Positions 7,111 through 15,357 of a DNA stretch of 20,766 bases are shown here, one piece after another. A model generated the notes under the pieces. The model made no database searches, had not been told where the DNA came from, and saw only the letters and a list, made by a program, of their open reading frames with translations. Within the stretch, counting starts at the first letter, position 1. Each line of letters starts with the position of its first letter. Source of the DNA: Firmicutes bacterium UBA3936 (lineage in GTDB: Bacteria; Bacillota; Dethiobacteria; Dethiobacterales; Dethiobacteraceae); the NCBI GenBank assembly GCA_002385745.1, contig DGEC01000053.1:1-20766 (forward strand), in the 5' to 3' direction. The translations under genes and the position numbers were made by a program.

Positions 7111-7863
7111 GTGAAGGGGTTGCAGGCTACTGGGCTGACTGATCGTGGAAAGGTTAGGAACAACAACGAAGACAGATTCCTGATCATTGACGATGAAGTA
7201 CTGCATTTAATTGCTGTTGCGGACGGCATGGGAGGTCATGCTGCCGGAGAAATTGCCAGTTCCCTGGCTGTGGAATCCGTTAGAAGCTACCTGGCCGAAA
7301 AACGGGAGGATATTATTGACCGGGCAAAGGACAAAAGGCCGCTGAGTTCCTTTTTGAAGGAAATGCTGTCCTACGCCAATGCCGTTGTGTATTCCGCCGG
7401 CGAAGAGAATCCCGAATACGCCGGGATGGGTACAACCATGACACTGGTGCTGTCGGCCGCAGGCAGTGACTGGCTGGCTCATATCGGAGATAGCCGGGCT
7501 TATCTTTTACGGAACAACCATATATTGTCATTGACAGAAGATCATACTTTGGTGGCTCAGCTGGTTAAAACAGGTGAAATACAGGCCAATGACGCCGGCA
7601 AGCATCCCCAGCGACATATTTTAACAAGAGCACTGGGCACGGATAAAAAAGCCTGTTTTGACATCAAGCAGCTTGCGCTGCAGCCGAAGGACAGGCTCAT
7701 ACTTTGTACTGACGGGCTCCATGGCTATGTGGATGAACCGGAAATACTGTCAATTGCCGCCCGGCATAATGACAGGGAAGAAATTGTAAGATTATTAGTC
7801 GCAAAAGCAAATGAAAAAGGCGGTATGGACAATATTACGGTGATTGTGGCCGAAAAGGAATAG
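7111..7863 (+). CDS. prpC: PP2C-type Ser/Thr protein phosphatase
   Basis: A cytosolic metal-dependent phosphatase (PPM family, 250 residues) that removes phosphate from targets of the adjacent kinase and from the kinase itself. Metal and catalytic motifs are complete: NNEDR (Glu20, Asp21), VADGMGGHAAGE (Asp38, Gly39), HIGDSRAYL (124-132), LTEDHT, LCTDGL (Asp201) and DNITVIV (Asp230, Asn231). The start is GTG 7111, about 10 bp after GGGGGGA; the family N-terminus TDRGKVRNNNED follows within a few residues. The kinase gene begins 27 bp downstream, so the two are one transcription unit, as in Bacillus prpC-prkC. Confidence 0.96.
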   Translation: MKGLQATGLTDRGKVRNNNEDRFLIIDDEVLHLIAVADGMGGHAAGEIASSLAVESVRSYLAEKREDIIDRAKDKRPLSSFLKEMLSYANAVVYSAGEENPEYAGMGTTMTLVLSAAGSDWLAHIGDSRAYLLRNNHILSLTEDHTLVAQLVKTGEIQANDAGKHPQRHILTRALGTDKKACFDIKQLALQPKDRLILCTDGLHGYVDEPEILSIAARHNDREEIVRLLVAKANEKGGMDNITVIVAEKE

Positions 7864-7890
7864 ATACCGGCAGGGAAAAGAGGTGAAAAT

Positions 7891-9768
7891 ATGATTGGGA
7901 AAGTGTTGGGGAACCGTTATGAGATTGTGGAGAAAATAGGCGACGGAGGTACGGCGTTTGTTTACAAGGGTATTGATAACCTCCTTAACCGCTATGTGAC
8001 AATAAAAATTCTCCGGCCTGAATTTGTAAGTGATCAGGATTTTTTACGCCGGTTCCGCCGCGAGGCGCAGTCAGCTGCCAGTCTTTCCCATCCAAATATC
8101 GTCAGTATTTATGATGTCGGTGCAGAAAACGGAATTCATTATATAATCATGGAATATGTAAAGGGGCGTTCCCTGAAAGCAATAATAGAGGAAGAAGGGC
8201 CTTTGCCGGTTGATACAGCCGTTGAATATGCGGAGCAAATAGCAATCGCCCTGGACCACGCCCACAAGCACGGTATTATTCACCGGGATGTAAAACCGCA
8301 CAACATCCTGATCGGTGATGACGAACGCGTCAAAGTGACTGATTTCGGCATAGCCAGGGCCGCCACAGCCTCCACCGTTACCTACAACGGAGCAATCCTG
8401 GGTTCTGTGCATTATTTTTCCCCGGAGCAGGCCCGCGGGGAACAGACAGGCATAAAATCGGATATTTACTCCCTGGGGATTGTTCTTTTTGAAATGCTGA
8501 CGGGACAAGTTCCCTACAGCGGCGAATCCCCGGTTTCCATTGCCGTCAAACACCTGCAAGAACCTTTCCCCAATCCAAGGGACATAAATCCTGAAATTCC
8601 TGTCTATATTAGCGCCATAATCCGCAGAGCCGTGGCCAAGGATCCTGAAGAACGCTTTAATTCAGCCCGGGAGATGGCGGAAGAGCTGGACAGGTGGCTG
8701 CAGGGCAAGGAAATGGAATTTTCGACCATCGAAAGGCCTCCGGTAATCAACCCTGCAAATGAGAGAAAAAACAAGAAAGCAGTTAAAAGGAAGAAGAACA
8801 GAGCACCTTTAGTAGTGGCGATAATTTTAACGATAGCAGTGCTGGCGCTTCTTGCCTACGGTGCGCTTAAGTTGCTGCAGTCGCTGAATGTGCCGGAAGT
8901 TATAGTGCCAAATGTCGAGGGGGAAACCTGGGAAGCAGCATATGAAATACTTACGGAAAAAGGACTAAAACCGCGGCTGGAAAAACAAGTTCCGAGTGAC
9001 ACGGTTGATGCCGGCAGAATAATAAGCCAGGATCCGAAGGCAAACAGGACCGTAAAAGAGGGAAGGGAAGTTTCCCTGGTCGTCAGCACCGGCCCGGAAC
9101 TGGTTGTGGTGGAAAGCGTGATAGGTAAAACGCGCCGTGAAGCCATCTTAATTCTGGACAATAATTTTGAAATAAAAGTTGTCGAGGAATACAGCCAGGA
9201 GCCGGTTGATACGGTTATTGACCAAGACCCCGGTGGAGGACACAAAATTGCTAAAGGGTCGGAGGTCACCATCTGGGTTAGCAAAGGCACTGAACCGGTT
9301 GAAATGATTGTGCTGGTCGGTCGGACATTGCGGGATACCCAGGCATGGCTTGATTTTTTCGGAATTTTAACGGGAGAGATAAGTTACCGGGAAAGCTATG
9401 AATATCCGGAAGGATATATTATTGAACAGTATCCGCCTCCGGGAGAAATGGTGCAGGCCGGTGATTTTGTAGATTTGGTTGTCAGTGAGGGCCCGGGAAA
9501 CTACGAGAACGGAGGTTACGAACCTGAAGAGCCGGAACCGGAAGAACCCGGGGAGCCTGAAAAACCTGAACCGGAAGAAAAGCAGATTATAATTTCAACA
9601 GAAGAAATCCCTGCCGGAGCAAGCATAAAAGTAATTATCAATGATGAAAAGGGACGCAGAGAGAATGAGTATATAAATGACGGCAATCCCATCACAGTTA
9701 CCGGCTGGGGCAGCGGAACCGTGGAAGTCATCTGGGGGAGCAGCTCCCGTCTGCAACATTTTTCTTAA
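7891..9768 (+). CDS. prkC: PASTA-domain Ser/Thr protein kinase
   Basis: A membrane receptor kinase whose extracellular PASTA repeats bind peptidoglycan fragments; it signals in wall synthesis, germination and dormancy exit. The 625-residue protein has an N-terminal Hanks kinase domain (about 10-270): Gly loop GDGGTAFVYKG (17-27), Lys39, HRDVKPHN (131-138, Asp133), DFGIARA (151-157) and SPEQARGE. A basic juxtamembrane stretch leads into one membrane helix (about 307-327). Three PASTA repeats follow (about 338-402, 405-468, 470-535), then a Pro/Glu-rich linker (544-564) and a short C-terminal domain of about 60 residues rich in predicted beta strands. The Gly loop has Thr where Met is common (GGMA). 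ATG 7891 follows GAGGTGA. Confidence 0.96.
   Translation: MIGKVLGNRYEIVEKIGDGGTAFVYKGIDNLLNRYVTIKILRPEFVSDQDFLRRFRREAQSAASLSHPNIVSIYDVGAENGIHYIIMEYVKGRSLKAIIEEEGPLPVDTAVEYAEQIAIALDHAHKHGIIHRDVKPHNILIGDDERVKVTDFGIARAATASTVTYNGAILGSVHYFSPEQARGEQTGIKSDIYSLGIVLFEMLTGQVPYSGESPVSIAVKHLQEPFPNPRDINPEIPVYISAIIRRAVAKDPEERFNSAREMAEELDRWLQGKEMEFSTIERPPVINPANERKNKKAVKRKKNRAPLVVAIILTIAVLALLAYGALKLLQSLNVPEVIVPNVEGETWEAAYEILTEKGLKPRLEKQVPSDTVDAGRIISQDPKANRTVKEGREVSLVVSTGPELVVVESVIGKTRREAILILDNNFEIKVVEEYSQEPVDTVIDQDPGGGHKIAKGSEVTIWVSKGTEPVEMIVLVGRTLRDTQAWLDFFGILTGEISYRESYEYPEGYIIEQYPPPGEMVQAGDFVDLVVSEGPGNYENGGYEPEEPEPEEPGEPEKPEPEEKQIIISTEEIPAGASIKVIINDEKGRRENEYINDGNPITVTGWGSGTVEVIWGSSSRLQHFS
9520..9582 (+). 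repeat. Pro/Glu codon repeat inside prkC
   Basis: A low-complexity stretch encoding EP/EEP/EKP units (residues 544-564 of the kinase), built from repeated gaa-ccg, gag-ccg and gaa-gaa codons. It is likely an extended, negatively charged spacer holding the last domain away from the PASTA repeats. Such repeats can vary in length between strains. Confidence 0.7.
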
Positions 9769-9776
9769 GAGGAGGA
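9769..9776 (+). promoter_or_regulatory. Shine-Dalgarno site that fixes the rsgA start
   Basis: GAGGAGGA (9769-9776) lies directly after the prkC stop. The only codon at a usable distance (6 bp) in the rsgA frame is CTG at 9783; no ATG, GTG or TTG lies there. This strong site supports initiation at the CTG. Confidence 0.75.
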
Positions 9777-9782
9777 ATATCT

Positions 9783-10658
9783 CTGCAGGGAATTATAATC
9801 GGAGCGGCAGGAGGTTTTTACAAGGTCAGAACCCCTGAAGGCAAATTGTTCCGCTGCCGTCCCAGGGGACGGCTAAAATTGGCGGAACAGGACATTTACG
9901 TCGGTGACAGCGCCGTTTTTACCGCCATAGGAGAAAATGAAGGTGTTATTGAAAGGATACAGGCACGCAGGTCACTTTTGGTCCGGCCGCCTGTTGCCAA
10001 CATTGAACAGGTGGTAATAGTATGTTCTTTGCGGGAACCACCGCTTCCCCTGCATTTTTTGGACAGGCTTCTTGTTTTGGCCGAAAGCCGCCGGCTACTT
10101 GCTGCCATTTGTGTTAATAAAATAGATTTGCCCGGTGAAAACAGCCTGCAGCAGCTTGATATATACAAAAAGGCGGGCTACAGCGTTATTGAGGCCAGTG
10201 CCAGGACCGGTCACGGCATTAGTTATTTATACAGGCAATTGTGCAATAAAATTTCTGTTTTTGCCGGACAGTCGGGAACGGGAAAATCTTCACTGATAAA
10301 CTGTCTTCAGAAAGATGTAAAACAAAAAACGGGGAGTATTTCGGCCAAAAGAAAAGTAGGCCGCCACACCACCAGGCAAGTCAGCCTGATACCGCTTGCA
10401 TGCGGCGGCTATGTGGCGGATACTCCGGGCTTTAGCCGGATAGCTTTAACTGACATCGAAAGTAGCGAACTGGATCGCTGTTTCCCCGAATTCCTTCCTT
10501 ACCTGCAAAATTGCCGCTTTAATTCCTGCCGGCACGTAGATGAACCCGGCTGCGCGGTAAAGGATGCGGTCAGACAGGAAACTATTGCTCCTACCCGCTA
10601 TATAAACTACCTGTCGTTTTATAAAACAATAAAAGAGCAGGAAAGGAGAAAGAAATAA
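9783..10658 (+). CDS. rsgA: Ribosome small-subunit GTPase RsgA (CpgA/YloQ), probable CTG start
   Basis: A circularly permuted GTPase that checks late 30S assembly. With the CTG start the product has 291 residues: an N-terminal OB fold, then G4 NKID (112-115), G5 SAR (139-141), P-loop GQSGTGKS (162-169), G3 DTPGF (213-217), and a C-terminal zinc motif with Cys244, Cys249, His251 and Cys257. Translation from CTG 9783 gives (M)QGIIIGAAGGFYKVRTPEG, which matches the first OB strand of the family, and GAGGAGGA sits 6 bp upstream. The next in-frame candidate, TTG 9846, would delete that strand. The stop overlaps the rpe start (TAATG). In Bacillus, PrkC phosphorylates this protein, which fits its place after the kinase. 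Confidence 0.93.
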   Translation: MQGIIIGAAGGFYKVRTPEGKLFRCRPRGRLKLAEQDIYVGDSAVFTAIGENEGVIERIQARRSLLVRPPVANIEQVVIVCSLREPPLPLHFLDRLLVLAESRRLLAAICVNKIDLPGENSLQQLDIYKKAGYSVIEASARTGHGISYLYRQLCNKISVFAGQSGTGKSSLINCLQKDVKQKTGSISAKRKVGRHTTRQVSLIPLACGGYVADTPGFSRIALTDIESSELDRCFPEFLPYLQNCRFNSCRHVDEPGCAVKDAVRQETIAPTRYINYLSFYKTIKEQERRKK

Positions 10659-11314
10659 TGGTTAAAATCGCGGCTTCTTTACTGGCAGCTGATTTTTCAA
10701 AATTGGCAGATGAAGTCAGAAGAGCTGAAGAAGCCGGAGCAGACTGGCTTCATTTTGATGTAATGGACGGGCACTTTGTCCCTAATATAACTATGGGGCC
10801 CCAGGTTGTAAGAGATTTACGGAATAAAAGCGGCCTTTTTTTTGATGTGCATCTTATGATTGAAAACCCGGAGAATTATTTGGAGAAATTTTACGAGGCC
10901 GGCGCGGACTTGCTTACCGTTTCAGCGGAAGCTTGTGTTCATCTGCATAAAGTCATACAAATGATTCGCAGCCTGGGAATCAAAGCCGGCGTGGCTCTTA
11001 ACCCGGCAACTCCGCTTTCCGCAATAAAATATCTGCTTGACGATCTGGACCTGGTTCTGCTGATGAGTGTGAATCCCGGTTTTGGCGGGCAAAAATTTAT
11101 CCCTGCCGTCATCCCCAAAATCCGTGAATTGAAAAGTATGGTAAAAGACAGGAAGCTGGAAATACAGGTTGACGGCGGCATTAATGATCAAACGGCCCGG
11201 CAGGTCCGGGAAGCCGGTGCCACTGTTTTGGTTGCCGGTACGGCAATCTTTGGCAGTGATGACCTGGTGACGGCTGTAAAAATGCTGAAAACAGCAGGGG
11301 AAAAAAGTCCCTAG
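10658..11314 (+). CDS. rpe: Ribulose-phosphate 3-epimerase
   Basis: Interconverts ribulose-5-phosphate and xylulose-5-phosphate in the pentose phosphate pathway. The 218-residue TIM barrel has the expected metal and catalytic residues: Ser7 (SLLAADF), His32 and Asp34 (HFDVMDGHFVPN), His65 (VHLMI), the phosphate loop NPGFGGQ, and Asp172 in VDGGI; the two aspartates act as acid and base. The ATG overlaps the last base of the rsgA stop (TAATG) with AAGGAG upstream, so translation is coupled. It is the last gene of its unit, followed by a clear terminator. The rsgA-rpe pair is standard in Bacillota; thiN, which follows in Bacillus, is absent. Confidence 0.97.
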   Translation: MVKIAASLLAADFSKLADEVRRAEEAGADWLHFDVMDGHFVPNITMGPQVVRDLRNKSGLFFDVHLMIENPENYLEKFYEAGADLLTVSAEACVHLHKVIQMIRSLGIKAGVALNPATPLSAIKYLLDDLDLVLLMSVNPGFGGQKFIPAVIPKIRELKSMVKDRKLEIQVDGGINDQTARQVREAGATVLVAGTAIFGSDDLVTAVKMLKTAGEKSP

Positions 11315-11347
11315 CGTAATCTTGTCAAATTTGTTTTAAATTATAAT

Positions 11348-11371
11348 AACCCGGCACCCGGGTTTTCTTCT
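11348..11371 (+). terminator. Rho-independent terminator after rpe
   Basis: AACCCGG (11348-11354) and CCGGGTT (11358-11364) form a GC-rich 7-bp stem with a CAC loop, followed by TTCTTCT. It lies 34 bp after the rpe stop and separates the prpC-rpe unit from the sigma factor gene. Confidence 0.85.
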
Positions 11372-11430
11372 GTCAACCAACCCGCCGGAATTGCCGCCGA
11401 ATTACAATGCCGAGGGAAGCAGGTGACAAG

Positions 11431-12051
11431 ATGCCGGAAAAGGAAAAACTGCTGCTCAAGCGCTGCAAGAAGGGCGACCTCAGGGCTTATGATATTTTAA
11501 TGCAGAAATACGAAAAGAAAGTCTACAATCTTTGCTATCGCATGGTAAACAATGCGGAGGATGCCGCAGACCTTGCACAGGAAGTATTTCTGAAGGCATA
11601 CCGGGCTTTGACTGATTTTAGAGGACAGTCCGGATTCTCAACCTGGCTTTATCGCATAGCTGTCAATGCATGCCGTGATGAACTTCGCAAAAGGAGAAAA
11701 AAACCTCCCGTGCTGTCCCTGGACAAACCCCTGGAAACTGAGGAAGGAGAGCTTCATTTCGAAGCGGCGGATACTGCGCCCGGTCCCCTTGAGACAGCAT
11801 TAAGAGGCGAATTGCAAAGGGAAATTCAAGGGTTGCTAAGCAAGTTGCCCCGGAATTACAGAACGGTAATAGTTTTAAGAGATTTACAGGCCCTTTCATA
11901 TGAAGAAATAGCTTCAGTTTTGGAGATCAATCTGGGAACACTAAAATCCCGCCTGAACAGGGCGCGTTCACTTTTGCGGGATTTATACCTGCAAACGGAA
12001 CAAAACAGCGTCTCTGAACATCTAAAGGATAAAGGAGGCGTGGCAAAATGA
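11431..12051 (+). CDS. ECF-family RNA polymerase sigma factor (RpoE/SigW-like)
   Basis: A group 4 sigma factor directing RNA polymerase to stress or envelope-response promoters; the regulon cannot be read from here. The 206-residue product has sigma-2 (about 10-90, with DLAQEVFLKAYRAL and FSTWLYRIAVNACRDELR) and sigma-4 (about 130-184, with LPRNYRTVIVLRD and the helix-turn-helix SYEEIASVLEINLGTLKSRL). ATG 11431 is preferred because AGGTGA precedes it; ATG 11407, in frame eight codons earlier, has no ribosome binding site. It overlaps the anti-sigma gene by ATGA. No convincing promoter is seen between the rpe terminator and the start. Confidence 0.93.
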   Translation: MPEKEKLLLKRCKKGDLRAYDILMQKYEKKVYNLCYRMVNNAEDAADLAQEVFLKAYRALTDFRGQSGFSTWLYRIAVNACRDELRKRRKKPPVLSLDKPLETEEGELHFEAADTAPGPLETALRGELQREIQGLLSKLPRNYRTVIVLRDLQALSYEEIASVLEINLGTLKSRLNRARSLLRDLYLQTEQNSVSEHLKDKGGVAK

Positions 12052-12695
12052 CCTGCGAACGTGTAAGAACTCAAATAAGCGAATATCTTGACGAAGTTAT
12101 GGCGGAAGAGGCAAAAACCGCTTTTGAAGATCATCTGAAAATATGCGCAAGCTGCAGACAGCAGACTGATGAAATCAGAGAAGCTCTGCAATGGATAAAG
12201 CAGGCTGACGAACTGGAGCCGCCTCCTGGACTCCGTAATTCTGTCATTTCGAAACTGGAACGAGAGGAGAAAAGGCGAAGGCTGCTGCCGGGACTTGCCC
12301 AATTTGCAGTTGCGGCTGCTGTTTTCATCCTGCTTTTGTCGGCCAACATTCTGGCCCTGGAATATAAACCTTTTTATAAAGCGGATATTATAAAACAGGA
12401 AGAAATGTTGTTCTCAGAAGACGCAAATCAGCGCAGCGCAATGGAAGCTGAAAAAGCCGAAGCTGCTGCCGGTTCCTACGATACCGCTACTGCAGGCAAA
12501 AATGAACCGGCTGAAGCCCGGGTTTATGATCAAATAATGGCGGAACCACAAGCCCCGGGTACAATAGGCGTGAAAGAAGATTCAAAAATACCGGCCCTTG
12601 CAGAACGATTTCTGCATCACCGCCTTTATATTAATCTGGCGGGGGCGGGAATTATTTTAGCCTTGACAGTAATAGGCCTGTTAAAAAGAAAGTAA
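12048..12695 (+). CDS. Membrane anti-sigma factor with zf-HC2 (ZAS) domain
   Basis: A 215-residue partner of the preceding sigma factor. The N-terminal zinc-binding anti-sigma domain has Cys3 and HLKICASC (His29, Cys33, Cys36), the ZAS pattern that wraps and inhibits ECF sigma factors. A membrane helix lies at about 83-103. A Glu/Ala-rich stretch of about 90 residues follows, and a second helix at about 195-211 ends in a Lys/Arg tail. Two helices imply a hairpin with both ends in the cytoplasm and a short external loop. GGAGG lies upstream and the ATGA overlap implies balanced synthesis with the sigma factor. Release is probably by regulated proteolysis or by loop sensing, which is inference. 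Confidence 0.9.
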   Translation: MTCERVRTQISEYLDEVMAEEAKTAFEDHLKICASCRQQTDEIREALQWIKQADELEPPPGLRNSVISKLEREEKRRRLLPGLAQFAVAAAVFILLLSANILALEYKPFYKADIIKQEEMLFSEDANQRSAMEAEKAEAAAGSYDTATAGKNEPAEARVYDQIMAEPQAPGTIGVKEDSKIPALAERFLHHRLYINLAGAGIILALTVIGLLKRK

Positions 12696-12713
12696 AGAAA
12701 AGGAAGCGGTGCG

Positions 12714-15341
12714 GTGAGAAAAAAAGAGAGATTTATGATCATTGACGGGAGCAGCCTGCTTTACCGCGCTTTTTTTGCCCTGCCGCTTTTGCAGACTAAG
12801 CAGGGCTTATATACAAACGCGGTATACGGTTTTACTACAATGTTGCTTAAAATTTTGGAAGAAGAGCAGCCTGATTACATGGCAGTTGCCTTTGACAAAA
12901 GCAAAAAGACCTTTCGCCATGAAATATACGGCGAGTATAAAGCCAGAAGAGAAAAAACACCCCGGGAACTGTCAGAGCAGCACAGTTATGTGCGGGAACT
13001 GCTGACGGCGCTGCGTATCCCGGTTGTTGAGGCTGAAGGCTATGAGGCTGATGACGTGATCGGCACACTGGCGCTGAAATCAAGGGAAAGCGGACTTTCA
13101 CCCGTTATTGTCACCGGAGATGCAGATATTTTCCAACTTGTGGACATACCGGCCGAGGTCATCTATACAAAACGGGGTATAAGCAGTGTCGAACGCTACA
13201 ATGAAGAAAAACTGCGGGATAAGTACGGGCTTACTGCGCGGCAGTATATTGATTACAAGGGGCTAAAAGGCGATCCCTCCGACAATATACCCGGCGTTCC
13301 CGGAATTGGGGAAAAAACCGCCCTGAAGCTGCTTGGTACTTACGGCTCGATGGACGGTATTTATGAGCACTTGGACGAGCTCACAGGTAAATTGCGTGCT
13401 AATCTGGAGGAATACCGTGAGCAGGCCTATCTCAGCAGACAACTGGCCACAATCTGCACCACTGCTCCCTTGGAGTTTAATTCCGCGGACTTTCTGCTCC
13501 GGGAACCGGACAGCCTTGCCTTAATTGACCTCTTTGACAAACTGGAATTTGCAAGCCTGAAGGAAAAAATCCCCCGGAGGGGCAGGGCAGAATCTGCTGC
13601 CGGCCGTGAAGATTATTGTCTTATTGCAGCGGCGGAGCTTCCGGAATATGCAGCTTCCCTGAAGGACGCGCTGCTGGCTGTCCTGCCGCTGCCCGTGGAT
13701 GAAGGGCAAAGGAAGCTCGGGGGACTTGTCCTGGTCGCAAGTGACAAAACTTATTACGTGGACTTCAAGCGTGAAAACGATCAGGGTAAAGTTGTCCGCA
13801 GCCTTTTTGACCGCCGCGAGTTGACTGTATTCCACGATACAAAAAAATGGCTGAATCTCTGCCTCTGGCTGACCGGCGAAGAGTTCGGAAGCAGCTATTT
13901 TGACGTAGCCCTTGCCGCCTATCTTCTGGACCCGCTGGAAAGCGGCTACCCCCTATCAAAACTGTCACAACTGTATCTAAACCGTCAACTGCCGGAAAAA
14001 CCGGGTAAAAATGAACAGAAACCGGATCTTGAGCGCGACTACTATTGTGCTGCGGCACGGGCTTTATACGCCCTCTACCCGGTATTGCAGCAAAAAATGC
14101 AGGAATTAGGTTTGCTGGAGTTATACCGGGAGATTGAATTACCCCTTGTAAAAGTACTTTCAAGAATGGAATATACGGGGGTTTGTGTAGACAGGCCGGC
14201 GCTGCAGGACCTGCACACGGAATTTGCGGGCAGGATAAATGTCCTGGAGGAGAAAATCTACAGGCTTGCCGGTGAAAAATTTAATCTGAACTCGCCTAAG
14301 CAGCTTTCTTATATACTTTTTGAAAAACTGGGTTTGCCGGTCATCCGCAAAACAAAAACGGGCTATTCAACAGATGCAAAAGTACTGGAAGAACTGGCAC
14401 CCTCGCATGAGATTGTCTCGGATATTCTCCAGTATCGAACATTAATTAAACTGCTCGGCACTTACCTGGAAGGACTGGAGAAACTTATTAATCCCAGGAC
14501 AGGCCGCATTCATACCACTTTTCATCAGACTGTAACCGCTACCGGCAGACTAAGCAGTGCTGAACCGAATCTGCAGAATATTCCTGTCCGCCTTGAAGAG
14601 GGCAGGCGGATACGCCGGGCATTTGTCCCTTCCGGCAAAAACCGTCTCCTGCTTTCTGCCGATTATTCACAGATTGAACTGCGAATTATGGCCCATTTTT
14701 CAGCTGACAAGGTTTTAATAGATTCTTTTCTTAATAATGAAGATATCCACTCACGCACAGCCGCTGAAATATTTGGAGTGCCGCCGGAAATGGTAGGCAG
14801 CGAACTGCGCAATCGCGCCAAAGCCGTTAATTTCGGAATCATTTACGGAATAAGCGACTACGGTCTTTCCCGGCAGCTGGGAATAACACGAAAGGAAGCC
14901 CGTTCTTATATAGACCTGTATTTTAAACGGCTGCCCGGAGTTAAAAATTACATGGAGGAAATTATTGCCAGGGCCAGGGAACAAGGCTTTGTAACCACTA
15001 TCTTAAACAGGCGCCGTTATTTGCCGGATATAAATTCACGCAATTTTAACCGGCGTGCTTTTGCCGAGCGTACGGCAATCAATACGCCTATTCAGGGTTC
15101 GGCAGCGGATATTATAAAACTTGCCATGCTGCGTATAGAAGAAAAACTTCAGGCATATGGCGACAGGGCGAAAATGATCCTGCAGGTTCATGACGATTTG
15201 ATATTTGATGTTGAAAAGGAAATACTTCCCGAACTGGCGGCAATGGTCCGCAAAGAAATGGAAGGAGCCATGAAGCTTAAGGTTCCACTGACTGTTGATG
15301 TCAAAGCCGGCCCCAACTGGGCGAAAATGGAAAGAGTTTGA
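12714..15341 (+). CDS. polA: DNA polymerase I
   Basis: An 875-residue repair and Okazaki-fragment polymerase. The 5'-3' exonuclease domain (1-290) is intact, with IIDGSSLLYRAF, AEGYEADDVIGTL, VTGDADIFQL and GDPSDNIPGVPGIGEKTA. The middle 3'-5' exonuclease fold (about 300-460) lacks the first acidic pair: where an active enzyme has DTE, this reads AVLPLPVDE (322-330), so proofreading is probably lost, as in Bacillus and Thermus Pol I. The polymerase domain has motif A DYSQIELR (Asp650), finger helix RAKAVNFGIIYG (701-712) and motif C QVHDDLIFDV. The second acidic residue there is Asp828 instead of the usual Glu. The start is GTG 12714; ATG 12735 is an alternative. It lies 18 bp after the anti-sigma gene. 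Confidence 0.96.
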   Translation: MRKKERFMIIDGSSLLYRAFFALPLLQTKQGLYTNAVYGFTTMLLKILEEEQPDYMAVAFDKSKKTFRHEIYGEYKARREKTPRELSEQHSYVRELLTALRIPVVEAEGYEADDVIGTLALKSRESGLSPVIVTGDADIFQLVDIPAEVIYTKRGISSVERYNEEKLRDKYGLTARQYIDYKGLKGDPSDNIPGVPGIGEKTALKLLGTYGSMDGIYEHLDELTGKLRANLEEYREQAYLSRQLATICTTAPLEFNSADFLLREPDSLALIDLFDKLEFASLKEKIPRRGRAESAAGREDYCLIAAAELPEYAASLKDALLAVLPLPVDEGQRKLGGLVLVASDKTYYVDFKRENDQGKVVRSLFDRRELTVFHDTKKWLNLCLWLTGEEFGSSYFDVALAAYLLDPLESGYPLSKLSQLYLNRQLPEKPGKNEQKPDLERDYYCAAARALYALYPVLQQKMQELGLLELYREIELPLVKVLSRMEYTGVCVDRPALQDLHTEFAGRINVLEEKIYRLAGEKFNLNSPKQLSYILFEKLGLPVIRKTKTGYSTDAKVLEELAPSHEIVSDILQYRTLIKLLGTYLEGLEKLINPRTGRIHTTFHQTVTATGRLSSAEPNLQNIPVRLEEGRRIRRAFVPSGKNRLLLSADYSQIELRIMAHFSADKVLIDSFLNNEDIHSRTAAEIFGVPPEMVGSELRNRAKAVNFGIIYGISDYGLSRQLGITRKEARSYIDLYFKRLPGVKNYMEEIIARAREQGFVTTILNRRRYLPDINSRNFNRRAFAERTAINTPIQGSAADIIKLAMLRIEEKLQAYGDRAKMILQVHDDLIFDVEKEILPELAAMVRKEMEGAMKLKVPLTVDVKAGPNWAKMERV

Positions 15342-15357
15342 CATTGGGTGTGAAAAA

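Noticed and set aside
6962..7114. 50-codon Cys-containing open frame ending in a GTGA overlap with prpC
   Set aside because: No ribosome binding site precedes it, it lies across the inverted repeat, and its composition fits chance or a decayed gene; it is mentioned under the gap instead.
9846..10658. rsgA starting at TTG 9846
   Set aside because: It would remove the first OB-fold strand and has only a weak ribosome binding site; CTG 9783 has a strong one and a full N-terminus.
11322..11347. TTGTCA and TATAAT between rpe and the sigma factor, as a promoter
   Set aside because: The spacing is only 14 bp, and the start would fall inside the terminator hairpin at 11348-11364.
12663..12668. Perfect TTGACA near the end of the anti-sigma gene, as a polA promoter
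   Set aside because: No -10-like hexamer lies 16-18 bp downstream.
15295..15357. Longer mutM start at 15295
   Set aside because: MutM needs Pro2/Glu3 at the mature N-terminus, given only by ATG 15358; the longer form lies inside polA.
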